Below, one piece after another: positions 18,046 to 28,457 of a stretch of 64,000 nt of DNA. Under the pieces are notes generated by a model. It worked only from the letters and a program-made list of their open reading frames with translations, searched no databases and had not been told where the DNA came from. Location: NCBI RefSeq assembly GCF_001922345.1, contig NZ_CP018811.1:3410001-3474000 (forward strand). The letters are read 5' to 3'. The stretch comes from Paraburkholderia sp. SOS3. Lineage in GTDB: Bacteria > Pseudomonadota > Gammaproteobacteria > Burkholderiales > Burkholderiaceae. The translations under genes and the position numbers were made by a program. Numbering within the stretch: position 1 is the first letter of the stretch; the number at the start of each line of letters is the position of its first letter.

Positions 18046-21000
18046 ATGAAACGCATGCTGTTCAATGCGACGCAGCAGGAAGAATTGCGCGTCGCCATCG
18101 TCGATGGGCAAAAACTCATCGACATCGATATCGAAACCGCCGGCCGCGAACAGCGCAAAGGCAATATCTACAAGGGCATCGTCACACGTATCGAGCCGTC
18201 GCTCGAAGCCTGTTTCGTCAACTACGGCGAAGACCGCCACGGCTTCCTGCCGTTCAAGGAAGTCGCCCGCCAGTACTTCCGCGATGGCGTCGAAATGCGC
18301 TCCGCGCGCATCCAGGACGCGTTGAAGGAAGGCCAGGAACTGATCGTTCAGGTCGAAAAGGAAGAGCGCGGCAACAAGGGCGCGGCCCTCACCACGTTTA
18401 TCTCGCTCGCCGGCCGCTATCTGGTGCTGATGCCGAACAACCCGCGCGGCGGCGGCGTGTCGCGCCGCATCGAGGGCGACGACCGGCAGGAACTGCGCGA
18501 AACGATGGCGCAGCTGCAACTGCCCGAGGGCATGAGCATCATCGCGCGCACGGCCGGCATCGGCCGCAGCGCCGAAGAACTGCAGTGGGACCTGAACTAC
18601 CTGATGCAGCTGTGGCGCGCGATCGAGGCCGCCTCGCAAAGCGGCCAGCCTGGCACGCCGATGCTGATCTATCTCGAATCGAGCCTCGTGATCCGCGCGA
18701 TCCGCGACTACTTCCAGCCCGATATCGGCGAAATCCTCATCGATACGACCGAAATCCATGACCAGGCGCGCGCCTTCATGGACATCGTGATGCCGGACAA
18801 CGTCAGCAAGGTCAAGCGCTACCACGACGACGTCCCGCTCTTCTCGCGCTTCCAGATCGAGCATCAGATCGAAACCGCGTATTCGCGCACGGTGCCGCTG
18901 CCCTCGGGCGGCGCGATCGTGATCGACCATACCGAGGCGCTCGTCGCGATCGACGTGAACTCGGCGCGCGCCACCAAAGGCGCCGACATCGAGGAAACCG
19001 CGGCGCGCACGAACCTCGAAGCCGCCGACGAAGTCGCGCGCCAGCTGCGTCTGCGCGATCTGGGCGGCCTGATCGTGATCGACTTCATCGATATGGAGTC
19101 GGCCAAGAGCCAGCGTGAAGTCGAGCAACGCCTCAAAGACGCGCTGAAGCACGACCGCGCGCGCGTGCAGATGGGCAAGATTTCGCGCTTCGGTCTGATG
19201 GAACTGTCGCGCCAGCGGCTGCGTCCGGCGCTCTCGGAAGGCAGCCACGTGACCTGCCCGCGCTGCAACGGCACCGGCCATATCCGCGATACCGAATCGT
19301 CCGCGCTGCAGGTGCTGCGGATCATTCAGGAAGAAGCGATGAAGGAAAACACCGCGGCGATCCACTGCCAGGTGCCGGTCGAGGTGACGGCCTTCCTGCT
19401 CAACGAAAAGCGCTCGGAAATCAACAAGATCGAATCGCGCTTCAAGGTCAACGTCGTGCTCGTGCCGAACAAGCACCTCGATACGCCGCACTACAAGCTC
19501 GAGCGCCTGCGTCACGACGATGCGCGCCTCGACGACCCGCGCGCGTCGTGGAAGATGGCCGAGGAAGCGGCTCGCGAACTCGAGTCGGAAACGGGTTACA
19601 GCAAGCGCACCGAAGAAGTGAAGCCGAAGCAGGAAGCGGCGGTCAAGGGCATCACGCCCGAGAAGCCGGCGCCGAGCGCACCGGTGCGAACCGCTGCGGC
19701 CACACCGGCGCCGGTTGCGGTCACGCCGGCTTCGGGCGGCTTTATCGGATGGCTCAAGGGCCTGTTCGGCATGCAGCCGACAGCGCCGGCCGCCCAGCCG
19801 GCTCCGGCGGAAAAGACCGCCCGGCCTGCACGCGGCGAGCGCGCCGAACGTGGCGAGCGCACGGGTGAACGCGGCGGCGAACGCGGTGGCGATCGCAACC
19901 GCCGTGGCGGCGCGGCGCGCGACAAGGTCACGCGCGACAAGGTCACGCGCGGCGAAGGCGCGGCGGCCGGCGGCCGTCAGGGTCAGCAGCCGCGGCGCGA
20001 GGAGCGTGAAACGTGCGAGACGCGTGGCGGCCGGGATGGACGCGAAGGTCGCGAGGGTCGCGAAGGTCGCGACAACCGCGGCGAGGGCCGTGAAGGTCGC
20101 GAGCCGCGTGAAAGCCGCGAGCGCGACAGCCGCGAAAACCGCGTCGAGCGCGCGGAACGCGGTCAGGACCGCGCAGCCGAGCGCGCCGATACGGCGGAAG
20201 CCGGTGCGCGCGGCGAGCGCCAGGAGCGTGGTGAACGCCGCGAGCGCGCAGACCGCGGCGAGCGGCGCCGTCAACAGCAGGAAAATGCCGATGCGCTGAG
20301 CCAGACCGAAGCGCAAGCCGCGGACACCGCTCTTCAGACTCAGGCGAACCTGACCGACGGCGTCATGCCGGTCGACCAGGAAGTCGCGCGCGACGGCGAA
20401 GAGCGTCGCCGGCGCCGCCGCGGCCGTCGTGGCGGCCGTCGCGAGCGTGAAGAGGAAGGCGTCAACGTCAACACGGCAGCCGATGTCGCGGAAGCGGAAG
20501 GCGATAGCGCGAGCGTGCCGGCGGAAATGCCGGTGCGTGCGCCGGAATATGCGGGCCGCCATGAAACGCAGCAGGCGGCACAGGCCGCGGTGGAAGTGGT
20601 CGTAGCGGCCGTTGCGACTCAATCGCACGTCGTCACCGAATTGCAACCGGCCGACGAAACGCCGCCGCTCGCAGCCGAAAAGGCCGCGACGGTTCAGCAC
20701 ATGGAACCGGTGGCCTCACAACCGGCGCCGGTCGTCAGCGAACCGGCGGCAACGCATGCACAGCCCGAGCCGTCGGCTGCTCCGGCGCCCGTTGCGCCTG
20801 CACCGGCACCGGCACCGTCGCACGCCGAGGCTGCTCCGGCTGCCGCATTCGACGCACCGTCGGCTGCGCCGCAAACCGCCGACGAAGCATCGGCGCCCGT
20901 TGCAGCCGCTTCTGCCCCGGCTTCCACTCCGGCTTCGGCCGCGGTCGAACCGTCGGGTGCAGCGGCAACGCAGCCGGAGTCACAACCGGCCGCGACAGCA

Positions 21001-21480
21001 CCGGCTCACGTCGAAGCCGCCGCGCCGCAACCTGCAGCTCCGGCCTATGCGCCCGCGCCGCAGCAAGTCGAAGCGCCGCGTACGGCAACCTTCGAAGCCG
21101 CCGAGCCGGCAGGAACGACCATTGAACCGGTACGTGAAACTGAAACAGCAGCCGAACCAGCGGCGGCGCCCGTAGCGGCGAGCGCCGCCGCTGCGAGCCC
21201 GGCTGCCGCCGTCGCGCACGAGCAGGCGTCCGTCGCGCCGCAAGCAGCACGCGCCAACGGCACGCACTCCGCGGCCGCAGCGTCGCCGCAAGCGTTGCAG
21301 TCGATGCTCGAAGGCGCGGGCCTCGTCTGGGTGAACACCGATGCCGACAAGCTGCGCGCAGCACAGCAAGCCGCCGCGCAGGTCGTGCCGCCGGTGCGCG
21401 CGCCGCGCGAGCGCAAGCCGCTGCCGCCGGTCGACACCGCGCCGATGCAACAAGTCGAAACGGTGAAGCACCCGCAGTAA
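18046..21480 (+). CDS. rne: ribonuclease E
   Basis: Main endoribonuclease for mRNA decay and rRNA/tRNA processing, and the scaffold of the RNA degradosome. 1144 residues from [16 protein letters not shown]. This start places the catalytic residues exactly at E. coli positions: Asp303 ([12 protein letters not shown]), Asp346 (IVIDFIDM) and the zinc link CPRC at 404-407. The S1 domain is at about 35-125. The C-terminal half beyond about 530 is disordered: a [13 protein letters not shown] amphipathic segment (about 565-577, possible membrane anchor), a long Arg/Gly/Glu-rich tract (about 595-830, with [11 protein letters not shown] and repeated GREGRE units), then an Ala/Pro-rich linker and a conserved-looking end ([20 protein letters not shown]). 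A strong terminator follows. Confidence 0.98.
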   Translation: MKRMLFNATQQEELRVAIVDGQKLIDIDIETAGREQRKGNIYKGIVTRIEPSLEACFVNYGEDRHGFLPFKEVARQYFRDGVEMRSARIQDALKEGQELIVQVEKEERGNKGAALTTFISLAGRYLVLMPNNPRGGGVSRRIEGDDRQELRETMAQLQLPEGMSIIARTAGIGRSAEELQWDLNYLMQLWRAIEAASQSGQPGTPMLIYLESSLVIRAIRDYFQPDIGEILIDTTEIHDQARAFMDIVMPDNVSKVKRYHDDVPLFSRFQIEHQIETAYSRTVPLPSGGAIVIDHTEALVAIDVNSARATKGADIEETAARTNLEAADEVARQLRLRDLGGLIVIDFIDMESAKSQREVEQRLKDALKHDRARVQMGKISRFGLMELSRQRLRPALSEGSHVTCPRCNGTGHIRDTESSALQVLRIIQEEAMKENTAAIHCQVPVEVTAFLLNEKRSEINKIESRFKVNVVLVPNKHLDTPHYKLERLRHDDARLDDPRASWKMAEEAARELESETGYSKRTEEVKPKQEAAVKGITPEKPAPSAPVRTAAATPAPVAVTPASGGFIGWLKGLFGMQPTAPAAQPAPAEKTARPARGERAERGERTGERGGERGGDRNRRGGAARDKVTRDKVTRGEGAAAGGRQGQQPRREERETCETRGGRDGREGREGREGRDNRGEGREGREPRESRERDSRENRVERAERGQDRAAERADTAEAGARGERQERGERRERADRGERRRQQQENADALSQTEAQAADTALQTQANLTDGVMPVDQEVARDGEERRRRRRGRRGGRREREEEGVNVNTAADVAEAEGDSASVPAEMPVRAPEYAGRHETQQAAQAAVEVVVAAVATQSHVVTELQPADETPPLAAEKAATVQHMEPVASQPAPVVSEPAATHAQPEPSAAPAPVAPAPAPAPSHAEAAPAAAFDAPSAAPQTADEASAPVAAASAPASTPASAAVEPSGAAATQPESQPAATAPAHVEAAAPQPAAPAYAPAPQQVEAPRTATFEAAEPAGTTIEPVRETETAAEPAAAPVAASAAAASPAAAVAHEQASVAPQAARANGTHSAAAASPQALQSMLEGAGLVWVNTDADKLRAAQQAAAQVVPPVRAPRERKPLPPVDTAPMQQVETVKHPQ

Positions 21481-21550
21481 GACTCGGCGGGCTGGTGGCC
21501 GCACAACCGGTCGCCACGCCCCGCCAGACGGCTCCCGATGCCTGACCCGC

Positions 21551-21577
21551 AAAGCCCGCCCGATCGGCGGGCTTTTT
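21551..21577 (+). terminator. intrinsic terminator after rne
   Basis: Perfect 10-bp stem AAAGCCCGCC/GGCGGGCTTT with a five-base loop, ending in five T residues, 70 bp after the rne stop codon. Confidence 0.9.
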
Positions 21578-21624
21578 CACAACCAGCAGGTATTCCCCGA
21601 ATCGAGCGAAAAGAAGCGATCCGT

Positions 21625-21630
21625 TAGAAT
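21625..21630 (+). promoter_or_regulatory. candidate -10 (TAGAAT) for moaA
   Basis: TAGAAT 27 bp before the moaA start codon and just after the rne terminator. No clear -35. Confidence 0.4.
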
Positions 21631-21657
21631 GAAGTCCTGGATCTCAATATTCGAACC

Positions 21658-22770
21658 ATGTCCCGACGCATCATTCCTCTGACCGATGTCAGCGCGGTGC
21701 CGGTATTTTCCGGTCCCGCGCAAGCGCCGCGCGGCGAGTTGCGCGACACGCTGTCGCGACCGCTGCGCGATCTGCGCATTTCAGTCACGGACCGCTGCAA
21801 TTTCCGCTGCGTCTACTGCATGCCGCGCGCGGTATTCGACAAGGATTACCCGTTCCTGCCGCACAGCGCGCTGCTGAGCTTCGAGGAAATCGAGCGCGTG
21901 GCGCGGCTATTCGTCGCGCAGGGCGTCGAAAAGATCCGGCTGACCGGCGGCGAGCCGCTGCTGCGCAAGAACATCGAATTCCTGATCGAGCGGCTCGCGA
22001 ACCTGACGACGCCGGATGGCCGCCCGCTCGATCTCACGCTGACGACCAACGGCTCGCTGCTCGCGCGCAAGGCGCGCAGCCTCAAGGACGCGGGCCTCGC
22101 GCGCGTGACGGTCAGCCTCGACGCGCTCGACGACGCGCTGTTTCGCAAGATGAACGACGCCGACTTCGCGGTCGAAGACGTGCTCGCCGGCATCGACGTC
22201 GCGCAGTCGATCGGCCTTGCGCCCGTCAAGGTGAACATGGTCGTCAAGCGCGGCACGAACGACACCGAGATCGTGCCGATGGCGCGTCATTTCAAAGGCA
22301 GCGGCGCGGTGCTGCGGTTTATCGAATACATGGATGTCGGCACGTCGAACGGCTGGAACATGGCCGAAGTACTACCGTCGGCCGACGTCGTCGCGCGCAT
22401 CGGCGAGCAGTTTCCGCTCGTGCCGCTCGAGGCGCATAGCGCGGCGGAAACCGCGCAGCGCTGGGGCTACGCGGACGGCAGCGGCGAGATCGGCGTGATT
22501 TCGAGCGTGACGCGCGCGTTCTGCGCCACCTGCACGCGCGCACGGCTGTCGACCGAAGGCAAGGTCTATCTGTGCCTGTTCGCCTCGAACGGCCACGACT
22601 TGCGCGCGCTGCTGCGCAACGGCTCGAGCGACGACGAGATCGCGACCGCCATCGCGCATATCTGGGAAGCGCGCGCGGACCGCTATTCGCAGCTGCGCGG
22701 CAGCGCGCAGCCGGGACAGCAGGCCGAGGCGGCCGAGCGGCGCGTCGAAATGTCGTATATCGGCGGCTAA
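21658..22770 (+). CDS. moaA: GTP 3',8-cyclase MoaA
   Basis: Radical SAM enzyme that converts GTP to 3',8-cyclo-GTP, the first step of molybdenum cofactor synthesis. 370 residues. The N-terminal [4Fe-4S] motif is Cys47, Cys51 and Cys54 ([11 protein letters not shown]). The C-terminal cluster is Cys289, Cys292 and Cys306 ([18 protein letters not shown]). It ends in the catalytically important Gly-Gly (SYIGG). Motifs [13 protein letters not shown] and TTNGSLL are intact. First of three Mo-cofactor genes (moaA-mobA-moeA) on this strand. Confidence 0.97.
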   Translation: MSRRIIPLTDVSAVPVFSGPAQAPRGELRDTLSRPLRDLRISVTDRCNFRCVYCMPRAVFDKDYPFLPHSALLSFEEIERVARLFVAQGVEKIRLTGGEPLLRKNIEFLIERLANLTTPDGRPLDLTLTTNGSLLARKARSLKDAGLARVTVSLDALDDALFRKMNDADFAVEDVLAGIDVAQSIGLAPVKVNMVVKRGTNDTEIVPMARHFKGSGAVLRFIEYMDVGTSNGWNMAEVLPSADVVARIGEQFPLVPLEAHSAAETAQRWGYADGSGEIGVISSVTRAFCATCTRARLSTEGKVYLCLFASNGHDLRALLRNGSSDDEIATAIAHIWEARADRYSQLRGSAQPGQQAEAAERRVEMSYIGG

Positions 22771-22847
22771 CGGCAAAATAGGACGCGGCAGCGCTCACAC
22801 GCGACTGGCCGCCCTGCCCCACGCCCTACGCCATCCCGATCAAACCC

Positions 22848-23474
22848 ATGCCGATTCCGACCGAACAGATCACCGGCCTCCTGCTCGCAGGCGGCCGCGG
22901 CATGCGCATGGGCGGCGTCGACAAGGGATTGCAGATGCTATGCGGCGAGCCACTCGCGCTGCATGTATTGAGGCGCCTCGCGCCGCAAACCGGCGCGCTG
23001 CTGATCAGCGCGAACCGCAATGCGCCGCGCTATGCCGAACTCGGCGCGCCGTTCGACGCAACGGTCATCGCCGACACGTTGCCCGACTTCCCCGGTCCGC
23101 TAGCGGGTTTGCTCGCCGGCCTGCGCGCCGCGCGCACAGGCTTTATGCTGAGCGCACCGTGCGACACGCCCGCGTTGCCCGCCGACCTCGCCGCGCGTCT
23201 CGCCGGCGCGCTCGATGCCGAACACGCCGACATCGCGACCGTCGCCACGGGCAATGCGCAGCACGAGGTATCGATCCACCCGGTCTTCGCGCTCATGCGC
23301 ACCGCCCTTGCCGACGATCTCGCGAGCTTTCTGGCAGCAGGCGAGCGCAAGGTACGCGCGTGGTACGCGCGCCACAAGACAGTCGAAGTCGCTTTTGCCG
23401 ATGAACGTGCGTTTTACAATGTCAACTCTTTGCAAGAACTGGCCGACCTCGAACGAAACCGAGGACCAGACTGA
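22848..23474 (+). CDS. mobA: molybdenum cofactor guanylyltransferase MobA
   Basis: Adds GMP to molybdopterin to make the guanine dinucleotide cofactor. 208 residues with the nucleotidyltransferase signature LLLAGGRGMRMGGVDKGLQ (about 10-28), the PGPLAGLLAGL loop and the metal-binding PCDTPALP. It lies 77 bp after moaA and 87 bp before moeA, in the same direction. Confidence 0.95.
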   Translation: MPIPTEQITGLLLAGGRGMRMGGVDKGLQMLCGEPLALHVLRRLAPQTGALLISANRNAPRYAELGAPFDATVIADTLPDFPGPLAGLLAGLRAARTGFMLSAPCDTPALPADLAARLAGALDAEHADIATVATGNAQHEVSIHPVFALMRTALADDLASFLAAGERKVRAWYARHKTVEVAFADERAFYNVNSLQELADLERNRGPD

Positions 23475-23561
23475 GGGCAGCGGGCACCCGCTTTCCGCTG
23501 TCTCTGCCGCGATCGTCCGGCCACTGCCGGACCCGCATCCGGTCGCGACCTTTCCCGATTC

Positions 23562-24908
23562 ATGACCACGTCCAACGAACTCTCACGCTGCGTAGCGCAG
23601 TTCGATCCTCAGGCTTTGCCGGTTTCGGCCGCGCAGGCGATCGTGCGCCAGTGGGCAACCCCGATCGTCGCGGCCGAGCGCGTCACGCTCTCCGACGCCC
23701 TCGATCGGGTGCTCGCGGAAGACATCGTGTCGCCAATCGACGTGCCGGCTTACGACAATTCGGCGATGGACGGCTACGCGTTCGACGGCGCGGCGCTCGC
23801 CGCAGCGGCGCAAGCCGACGGATCGGTTTCGCTTGCGGTGGCAGGCCGCGCGCTCGCCGGCCATCCGTTCACGGGCAATATCGACGTCACGCAATGCGTG
23901 CGCGTCATGACGGGCGCGCTGATGCCGGCCGGCTGCGACACGGTCGTGCCGCAAGAGCAGGTGCAAGGAGTGCAAGCTGTAGAAGGGGCGCAAGCGGACC
24001 AGGCAGCCGGCGACGGTCAATCGATCCGCTTTGCCGCCGCCGCGCTGCGCGCCGGCTCGAACCGGCGCCGCGCGGGCGAAGACCTCGCACGCGGCGCGCC
24101 GGCCGTGCGCGCGGGACGCATCCTGCGCGCCTCCGATCTCGGCCTGCTCGCGTCGCTCGGTATCGGCGAAGTCGCCGTGCGGCGCCGGCTGCGCGTGGCA
24201 TTCTTTTCGACCGGCGACGAATTGCGCTCGATCGGTCAGCCGCTCGAACCCGGCTGCGTCTACGACAGCAACCGCTATACGCTGCTCGCGATGCTGCGCC
24301 GCCTGAACTTCGATGCAATCGACCTCGGTGTCGTACGCGACGAACCGGCAGCGCTCGAGAAAGCGCTGCTGACGGCGGCAGCCAGCGCCGACGTGATCCT
24401 GACGTCGGGTGGCGTATCGGTCGGCGACGCGGATCTGACGAAGCGGCTTTCGCGCGCGCTCGGCGACGTCGCATTCTGGAGTCTCGCGATGCGACCGGGC
24501 CGGCCGATGGCGTTTGGCCGCGTATGGTCGGGCGGCCGTGCCGGCGCCGGCGACCCTGCGCTCTTCTTCGGCCTGCCCGGCAATCCGGTCGCGGTGATGG
24601 TCACGTTCTATCAGATCGTGCGCGACGCGCTGCTGATCATGGCGGGCGCCACGCCGCAGCCCGCGCCCGTGCTGCACGCGATATCGGCGGTGCCGATCCG
24701 CAAGCGTCCCGGCCGCACCGAATTTCAGCGCGGCACCGCGCAGCGCGCCGCCGACGGCCGCTGGCACGTCGCACCGACCGGTTCGCAAGGCTCGGGCGTG
24801 TTGAGCTCGATGAGCGAAGCGAACTGCTTTATCGTGCTCGCGCACGACCAGCCGGACGTCGATGCGGGCGACACTGTCGATATCATGCTTTTCGACGGTT
24901 TAATCTGA
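23562..24908 (+). CDS. moeA: molybdopterin molybdenumtransferase MoeA
   Basis: Inserts molybdate into adenylated molybdopterin. 448 residues. Visible features are the DVPAYDNSAMDGYAF motif near 61-75, GALMPAGCDTVVPQEQV, the MoaB/Mog-like domain with FFSTGDELRSIG and TSGGVSVGDADL, and FFGLPGNPVAVMVTF. A linker of about 20 residues rich in Gln/Ala (QGVQAVEGAQADQAAGDGQ) interrupts domain 1 and is longer than in E. coli MoeA. Ends the moaA-mobA-moeA run. Confidence 0.96.
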   Translation: MTTSNELSRCVAQFDPQALPVSAAQAIVRQWATPIVAAERVTLSDALDRVLAEDIVSPIDVPAYDNSAMDGYAFDGAALAAAAQADGSVSLAVAGRALAGHPFTGNIDVTQCVRVMTGALMPAGCDTVVPQEQVQGVQAVEGAQADQAAGDGQSIRFAAAALRAGSNRRRAGEDLARGAPAVRAGRILRASDLGLLASLGIGEVAVRRRLRVAFFSTGDELRSIGQPLEPGCVYDSNRYTLLAMLRRLNFDAIDLGVVRDEPAALEKALLTAAASADVILTSGGVSVGDADLTKRLSRALGDVAFWSLAMRPGRPMAFGRVWSGGRAGAGDPALFFGLPGNPVAVMVTFYQIVRDALLIMAGATPQPAPVLHAISAVPIRKRPGRTEFQRGTAQRAADGRWHVAPTGSQGSGVLSSMSEANCFIVLAHDQPDVDAGDTVDIMLFDGLI

Positions 24909-25002
24909 CACACGCGCATTTGCGTATAAATTCGCGATCACGACACGCGCCAGAACAAGGCTGACCACATTGCTCACTACGCGACTCACGGGTACGACCT
25001 CA

Positions 25003-25278
25003 ATGAAAAAACAGATCTCGTCCATCGCACCGGGACAAACCGCCAAAGCGCTGATCCTCGTCTATCTGACATTCAGCGTGCCGATCGTGCTGCTCGGCGT
25101 GCTCGTCGCGTTTATCCGCTACGGCTCGGTCGAACTCTCGACCGTGTTCAGCGCACTGCTGCTCAACGCGATTCTCGGCTTCGTGCTGCTGTGGATCGCC
25201 TGTCATGCGTATAACTGGGTCGCGTCGCGCTTCGGCGGGATCGAGATCCAGTTGAGCGACGTGCCGGAGGAAGCGTGA
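25003..25278 (+). CDS. small membrane protein with DUF3566-like domain
   Basis: 91 residues from MKKQISSIAPGQTAKAL, with two membrane helices (LILVYLTFSVPIVLLGVLVAFI and FSALLLNAILGFVLLWIACH) and a C-terminal AYNWVASRFGGIEIQLSD. The helix pair followed by YN..A..FGG.E..L is the pattern of DUF3566. A TTG start 11 codons earlier is possible but less likely. The stop overlaps the GNAT start by one base (TGATG), so the two are coupled. Function unknown. Confidence 0.8.
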   Translation: MKKQISSIAPGQTAKALILVYLTFSVPIVLLGVLVAFIRYGSVELSTVFSALLLNAILGFVLLWIACHAYNWVASRFGGIEIQLSDVPEEA

Positions 25279-25769
25279 TGGCGGCGGCCATTCGTGCGGC
25301 GGCGCCGGCCGACGTCGGCGCGATGCGCGCGCTGATGTACGAGCTCGCCGAATACGAAAAGCTCACGCATCTGTTCATCGCGACCGATGCGGACCTGCAT
25401 GACGCGCTGTTTGGCGCGCGGCCTTCGGCCGAAGCGCTCGTCGCGGAAAACGACGGCCGTATCGTCGGCTACGCGCTGTTCTTCCACAACTACTCGACCT
25501 TCCTCGGCCGCCGCGGGCTGTATCTCGAAGACCTGTATGTGCAGCCGTCGCAGCGCGGCAGCGGGCTCGGCTCGGCAATGCTGCGCCATCTCGCGGCCCT
25601 CGCGGTCGAGCGGCAGTGCGGGCGCTTCGAATGGTCGGTGCTCGACTGGAACCAGACGGCGATCGACTTCTACGAACGAATGGGCGCGAACGTGCTGCCC
25701 GACTGGCGCATCGTGCGAATTACCGGCGACGCGCTTGCGCAGCTTGCAGCGAGCGTCGGGCAGAAGTAG
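25278..25769 (+). CDS. GNAT family N-acetyltransferase
   Basis: 163-residue acetyltransferase of the GCN5 fold. The acetyl-CoA loop is VQPSQRGSGLGSAML (R/Q-x-x-G-x-G/A pattern) after the LYLEDLYV strand, and WSVLDWNQTAIDFYERMGANVLPDW is the typical C-terminal half, as in diamine acetyltransferase-like proteins. The acceptor is unknown. A GTG one codon upstream could also be the start. Coupled to the preceding DUF3566-like gene. Confidence 0.9.
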   Translation: MAAAIRAAAPADVGAMRALMYELAEYEKLTHLFIATDADLHDALFGARPSAEALVAENDGRIVGYALFFHNYSTFLGRRGLYLEDLYVQPSQRGSGLGSAMLRHLAALAVERQCGRFEWSVLDWNQTAIDFYERMGANVLPDWRIVRITGDALAQLAASVGQK

Positions 25770-25896
25770 CGGCGTGAAGCTGGCATGAGGCACGTATGAA
25801 GCGGATGTGAAGCGGGTGTGAAATAAGCGCCGCGGCAGCGCGATCGCTGCGGGAAGGCGCCAGTCGGCACGAACCGCCCCCCTCCACCGCTGCTGC

Positions 25897-27378
25897 TCAA
25901 GGTTCGTCGGCGTCCGACCCGGACAATGCGTCGCCGAGCAATTCACGCGCTTCTTCCCCCGGCAACGCTTCGACATCGCGCAATTTGCGGTTCATCGCGC
26001 GCGTGCGCACTTCGGCTTTTTCGATCGAGCGCGTCACCGTTTCGAGTTGCGCCTTCGTCTTCGCGAGCACATCGCCGAACTGGCCGAACTCGGTCTTCAC
26101 CGCGCCCAGCACCTGCCAGACCTCGCTCGAGCGCTGCTCGATCGCCAGTGTGCGGAAGCCCATCTGCAGGCTATTGAGCAACGCGGTCAGCGTCGTCGGG
26201 CCGGCAACCGTCACGCGATAGTCACGCTGCAGCAGGTCGGTCAGACCCGGCCGGCGCAACACTTCCGCGTAAAGCCCCTCGGTCGGCAGGAACAGCAGCG
26301 CGAAATCGGTGGTGTGCGGCGGCGCGACATACTTTTCGGCGATCGTGCGAGCCTCGCCGCGAATGCGCGCCTCGAGTGCGCGCGACGCCTCTTCGACGGC
26401 GACCGGGTCCGCGCGCTCCTGCGCGTCGATCAACCGCTCGTAGTCTTCCCGCGGAAATTTCGCATCGACCGGCAGCCACACCGGTTCCGCGGCGCCGTCG
26501 GCCGACGGCTTGCCGGGCAGCCGGATCGCGAATTCGACGCGCTCCGCGCTCTTCGGCTTCGTCGCCACATTCTTCGCGTACTGATCGGCCGTGAGCATCT
26601 GCTCGAGCAGAGCTTCGAGCTGCACTTCGCCCCACGTGCCGCGTGTCTTCACATTGGTCAGCACCTTCTTCAGGTCGCCGACGCCGGCCGCGAGCGTCTG
26701 CATCTCGCCAAGCCCGCGATGCACCTGCTCGAGCCGCTCGGACACGAGCTTGAACGATTCGCCGAGACGCTGCTCGAGCGTCGCATGCAGCTTTTCGTCG
26801 ACTGTGCGGCGCATCTCTTCGAGCTTCGTCGCGTTGTTCGCTTCGATATCCTTCAAGCGCTGTTCGATGGTCGCACGCACTTCGGCAAAGCGCCGGTCGT
26901 TCGCTTCGGTCATTTGCGCAAGCTGCTGCGTCAGCGTGTCGCCAAAACGCTTCAGCGTGACGCCCTGCTCGTCGCGCGCCTGTTGCGCCTGCAACTGCAG
27001 GCTCTGCCGCACCGTGTCGAGCTGATGCGCGTTCGTTTCGGTCAGCTTCACGAGTTGCTGCGCGAAGCCGTCGATCTTGCCGCTTTGCACGCTCGTCATG
27101 CTCGTAAACTGCGCGGCAAGGGTCTGCTGAAACTGCGAGAAGCCGCCCGCAAGTTCGGTGCGCGACACGCGCGCGGTTTCGGTGATGTCGTTGCGCAACT
27201 CGCGCTCGACGCGCTCGAACTCGCGCGCCTGCGCATCGGTGCTCGATGCGATACGTCCGCTCAATTCGTCGAAACGATCGCCGTCGCGCGCCTGCGAGCC
27301 CGCGCGCATCAACACGACGAGCGCGATCACCAGCGCAACCGCGAGAACGACGACTGCCGCCAGCAATGCCGTGATCAT
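25897..27378 (-). CDS. rmuC: DNA recombination protein RmuC
   Basis: 493 residues. An N-terminal membrane helix (LLAAVVVLAVALVIALVVLM) is followed by a long coiled coil (about 35-210, many Q/L/E heptads) and the RmuC nuclease-like domain (VKTRGTWGEVQLEALLEQML, then WLPVDAKFPREDYERL, DFALLFLPTEGLYAEVL and LGAVKTEFGQFGDVL). The family limits rearrangements at inverted repeats. The start overlaps the stop of the upstream dehydrogenase by four bases (ATGA). Confidence 0.95.
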   Translation of the reverse strand: MITALLAAVVVLAVALVIALVVLMRAGSQARDGDRFDELSGRIASSTDAQAREFERVERELRNDITETARVSRTELAGGFSQFQQTLAAQFTSMTSVQSGKIDGFAQQLVKLTETNAHQLDTVRQSLQLQAQQARDEQGVTLKRFGDTLTQQLAQMTEANDRRFAEVRATIEQRLKDIEANNATKLEEMRRTVDEKLHATLEQRLGESFKLVSERLEQVHRGLGEMQTLAAGVGDLKKVLTNVKTRGTWGEVQLEALLEQMLTADQYAKNVATKPKSAERVEFAIRLPGKPSADGAAEPVWLPVDAKFPREDYERLIDAQERADPVAVEEASRALEARIRGEARTIAEKYVAPPHTTDFALLFLPTEGLYAEVLRRPGLTDLLQRDYRVTVAGPTTLTALLNSLQMGFRTLAIEQRSSEVWQVLGAVKTEFGQFGDVLAKTKAQLETVTRSIEKAEVRTRAMNRKLRDVEALPGEEARELLGDALSGSDADEP

Positions 27379-28370
27379 GAACGCGCCTTCCCGATCACGT
27401 CCGGGTTGATCGGATTCGGCGGCTGACCGGCACGCGGCCCCACGCCAAGGCCTGCGATCAGATTGTCTGCGGCGAGATTGGCCATTGCGCGGCGCGTCGA
27501 TTCGGTCGCGCTGGCGATATGCGGCGTGAGCACGACATTCGGCACCGTGAGCAGCGCCGGATTCACGCTCGGCTCGCCTTCGAACACATCGAGGCCGGCG
27601 GCCGCGATCCGTTTCGCGCGCAACGCCTCGGCCAGCGCCGCGTCGTCGACGATGCCGCCGCGCGCGATATTGGTCAGCGTCGCGGTCGGCTTCATCTGCG
27701 CGAGTTCGGCCGCGCCGATCGTATGGTGACTCGCGGCGCTGTATGGCAGGACGAGCACGACGTGGTCAGCGCGCTTCAACAGTTCTTCCTTCGACACGTA
27801 CTGTGCATTCAACTCCGCCTCGATCTCGGGCGCGACACGCGACCGGTTGTGGTAGATCACCTGCATGTTGAAGCCGCGCGCGCGGCGCGCGAGCGCCTGG
27901 CCGATGCGGCCCATGCCGATCACGCCGAGCGTCGAGCCGTAGACGTCGGCGCCGAGAAAGCTGTCGTAGCCCCACTTCTTCCAGTGACCCGCGCGCAACC
28001 AGTGCTCCGATTCGGTAACGCGTCGCGCTGTCGCCATCATCAGCGCCCAGCCGAAGTCGGCCGTCGTTTCGTTCAGTACGTCGGGCGTGTTCGTGCCGAG
28101 CACATTGGCCGCGTTGAAGGCGGCCATATCGAAGTTGTTATAGCCGACCGCCATATTCGACACGACACGCAGGCGCGGCGCGGCCGCGAACGTCGCGGCG
28201 CCGATCGGCTCGCCGGCCGTCAGTGCGCCGTCTTTATCGGCGAGGCGCTCGAGCAACGCATCGTTGCCGAGCACGTCGCCATTGTTCCAGTCGACCTCGA
28301 AATGCTGCTTGAGCCGATCGATCACATCCGGAAAAATCGGACGTGCGACGAGGATTTTTTGCTTTGCCAT
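27375..28370 (-). CDS. 2-hydroxyacid dehydrogenase (glyoxylate/hydroxypyruvate or 2-ketogluconate reductase type)
   Basis: NAD(P)-dependent D-2-hydroxyacid dehydrogenase, 331 residues. Rossmann motif GVIGMGRIGQALARRARGF, catalytic Arg in NIARGGIVDD, Glu in DVFEGEPSVNPALL and His in LTPHIASATESTRRAM. It is closest in pattern to GhrB/GyaR-type reductases; the exact 2-oxoacid cannot be read from sequence. Coupled to rmuC downstream by a four-base overlap. Confidence 0.92.
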   Translation of the reverse strand: MAKQKILVARPIFPDVIDRLKQHFEVDWNNGDVLGNDALLERLADKDGALTAGEPIGAATFAAAPRLRVVSNMAVGYNNFDMAAFNAANVLGTNTPDVLNETTADFGWALMMATARRVTESEHWLRAGHWKKWGYDSFLGADVYGSTLGVIGMGRIGQALARRARGFNMQVIYHNRSRVAPEIEAELNAQYVSKEELLKRADHVVLVLPYSAASHHTIGAAELAQMKPTATLTNIARGGIVDDAALAEALRAKRIAAAGLDVFEGEPSVNPALLTVPNVVLTPHIASATESTRRAMANLAADNLIAGLGVGPRAGQPPNPINPDVIGKARS

Positions 28371-28457
28371 TTCCGTATTCTCCGAATAATGCGCGGCATC
28401 GCGGCCGCTTATCGATTGCCAAACGATGCTGCGTCCATGAGCGCGCTGTGAGCCGCT

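Noticed and set aside
18043..20700. 885-codon minus-strand frame opposite rne
   Set aside because: Antisense shadow of RNase E; the plus-strand protein has all catalytic residues at their known positions.
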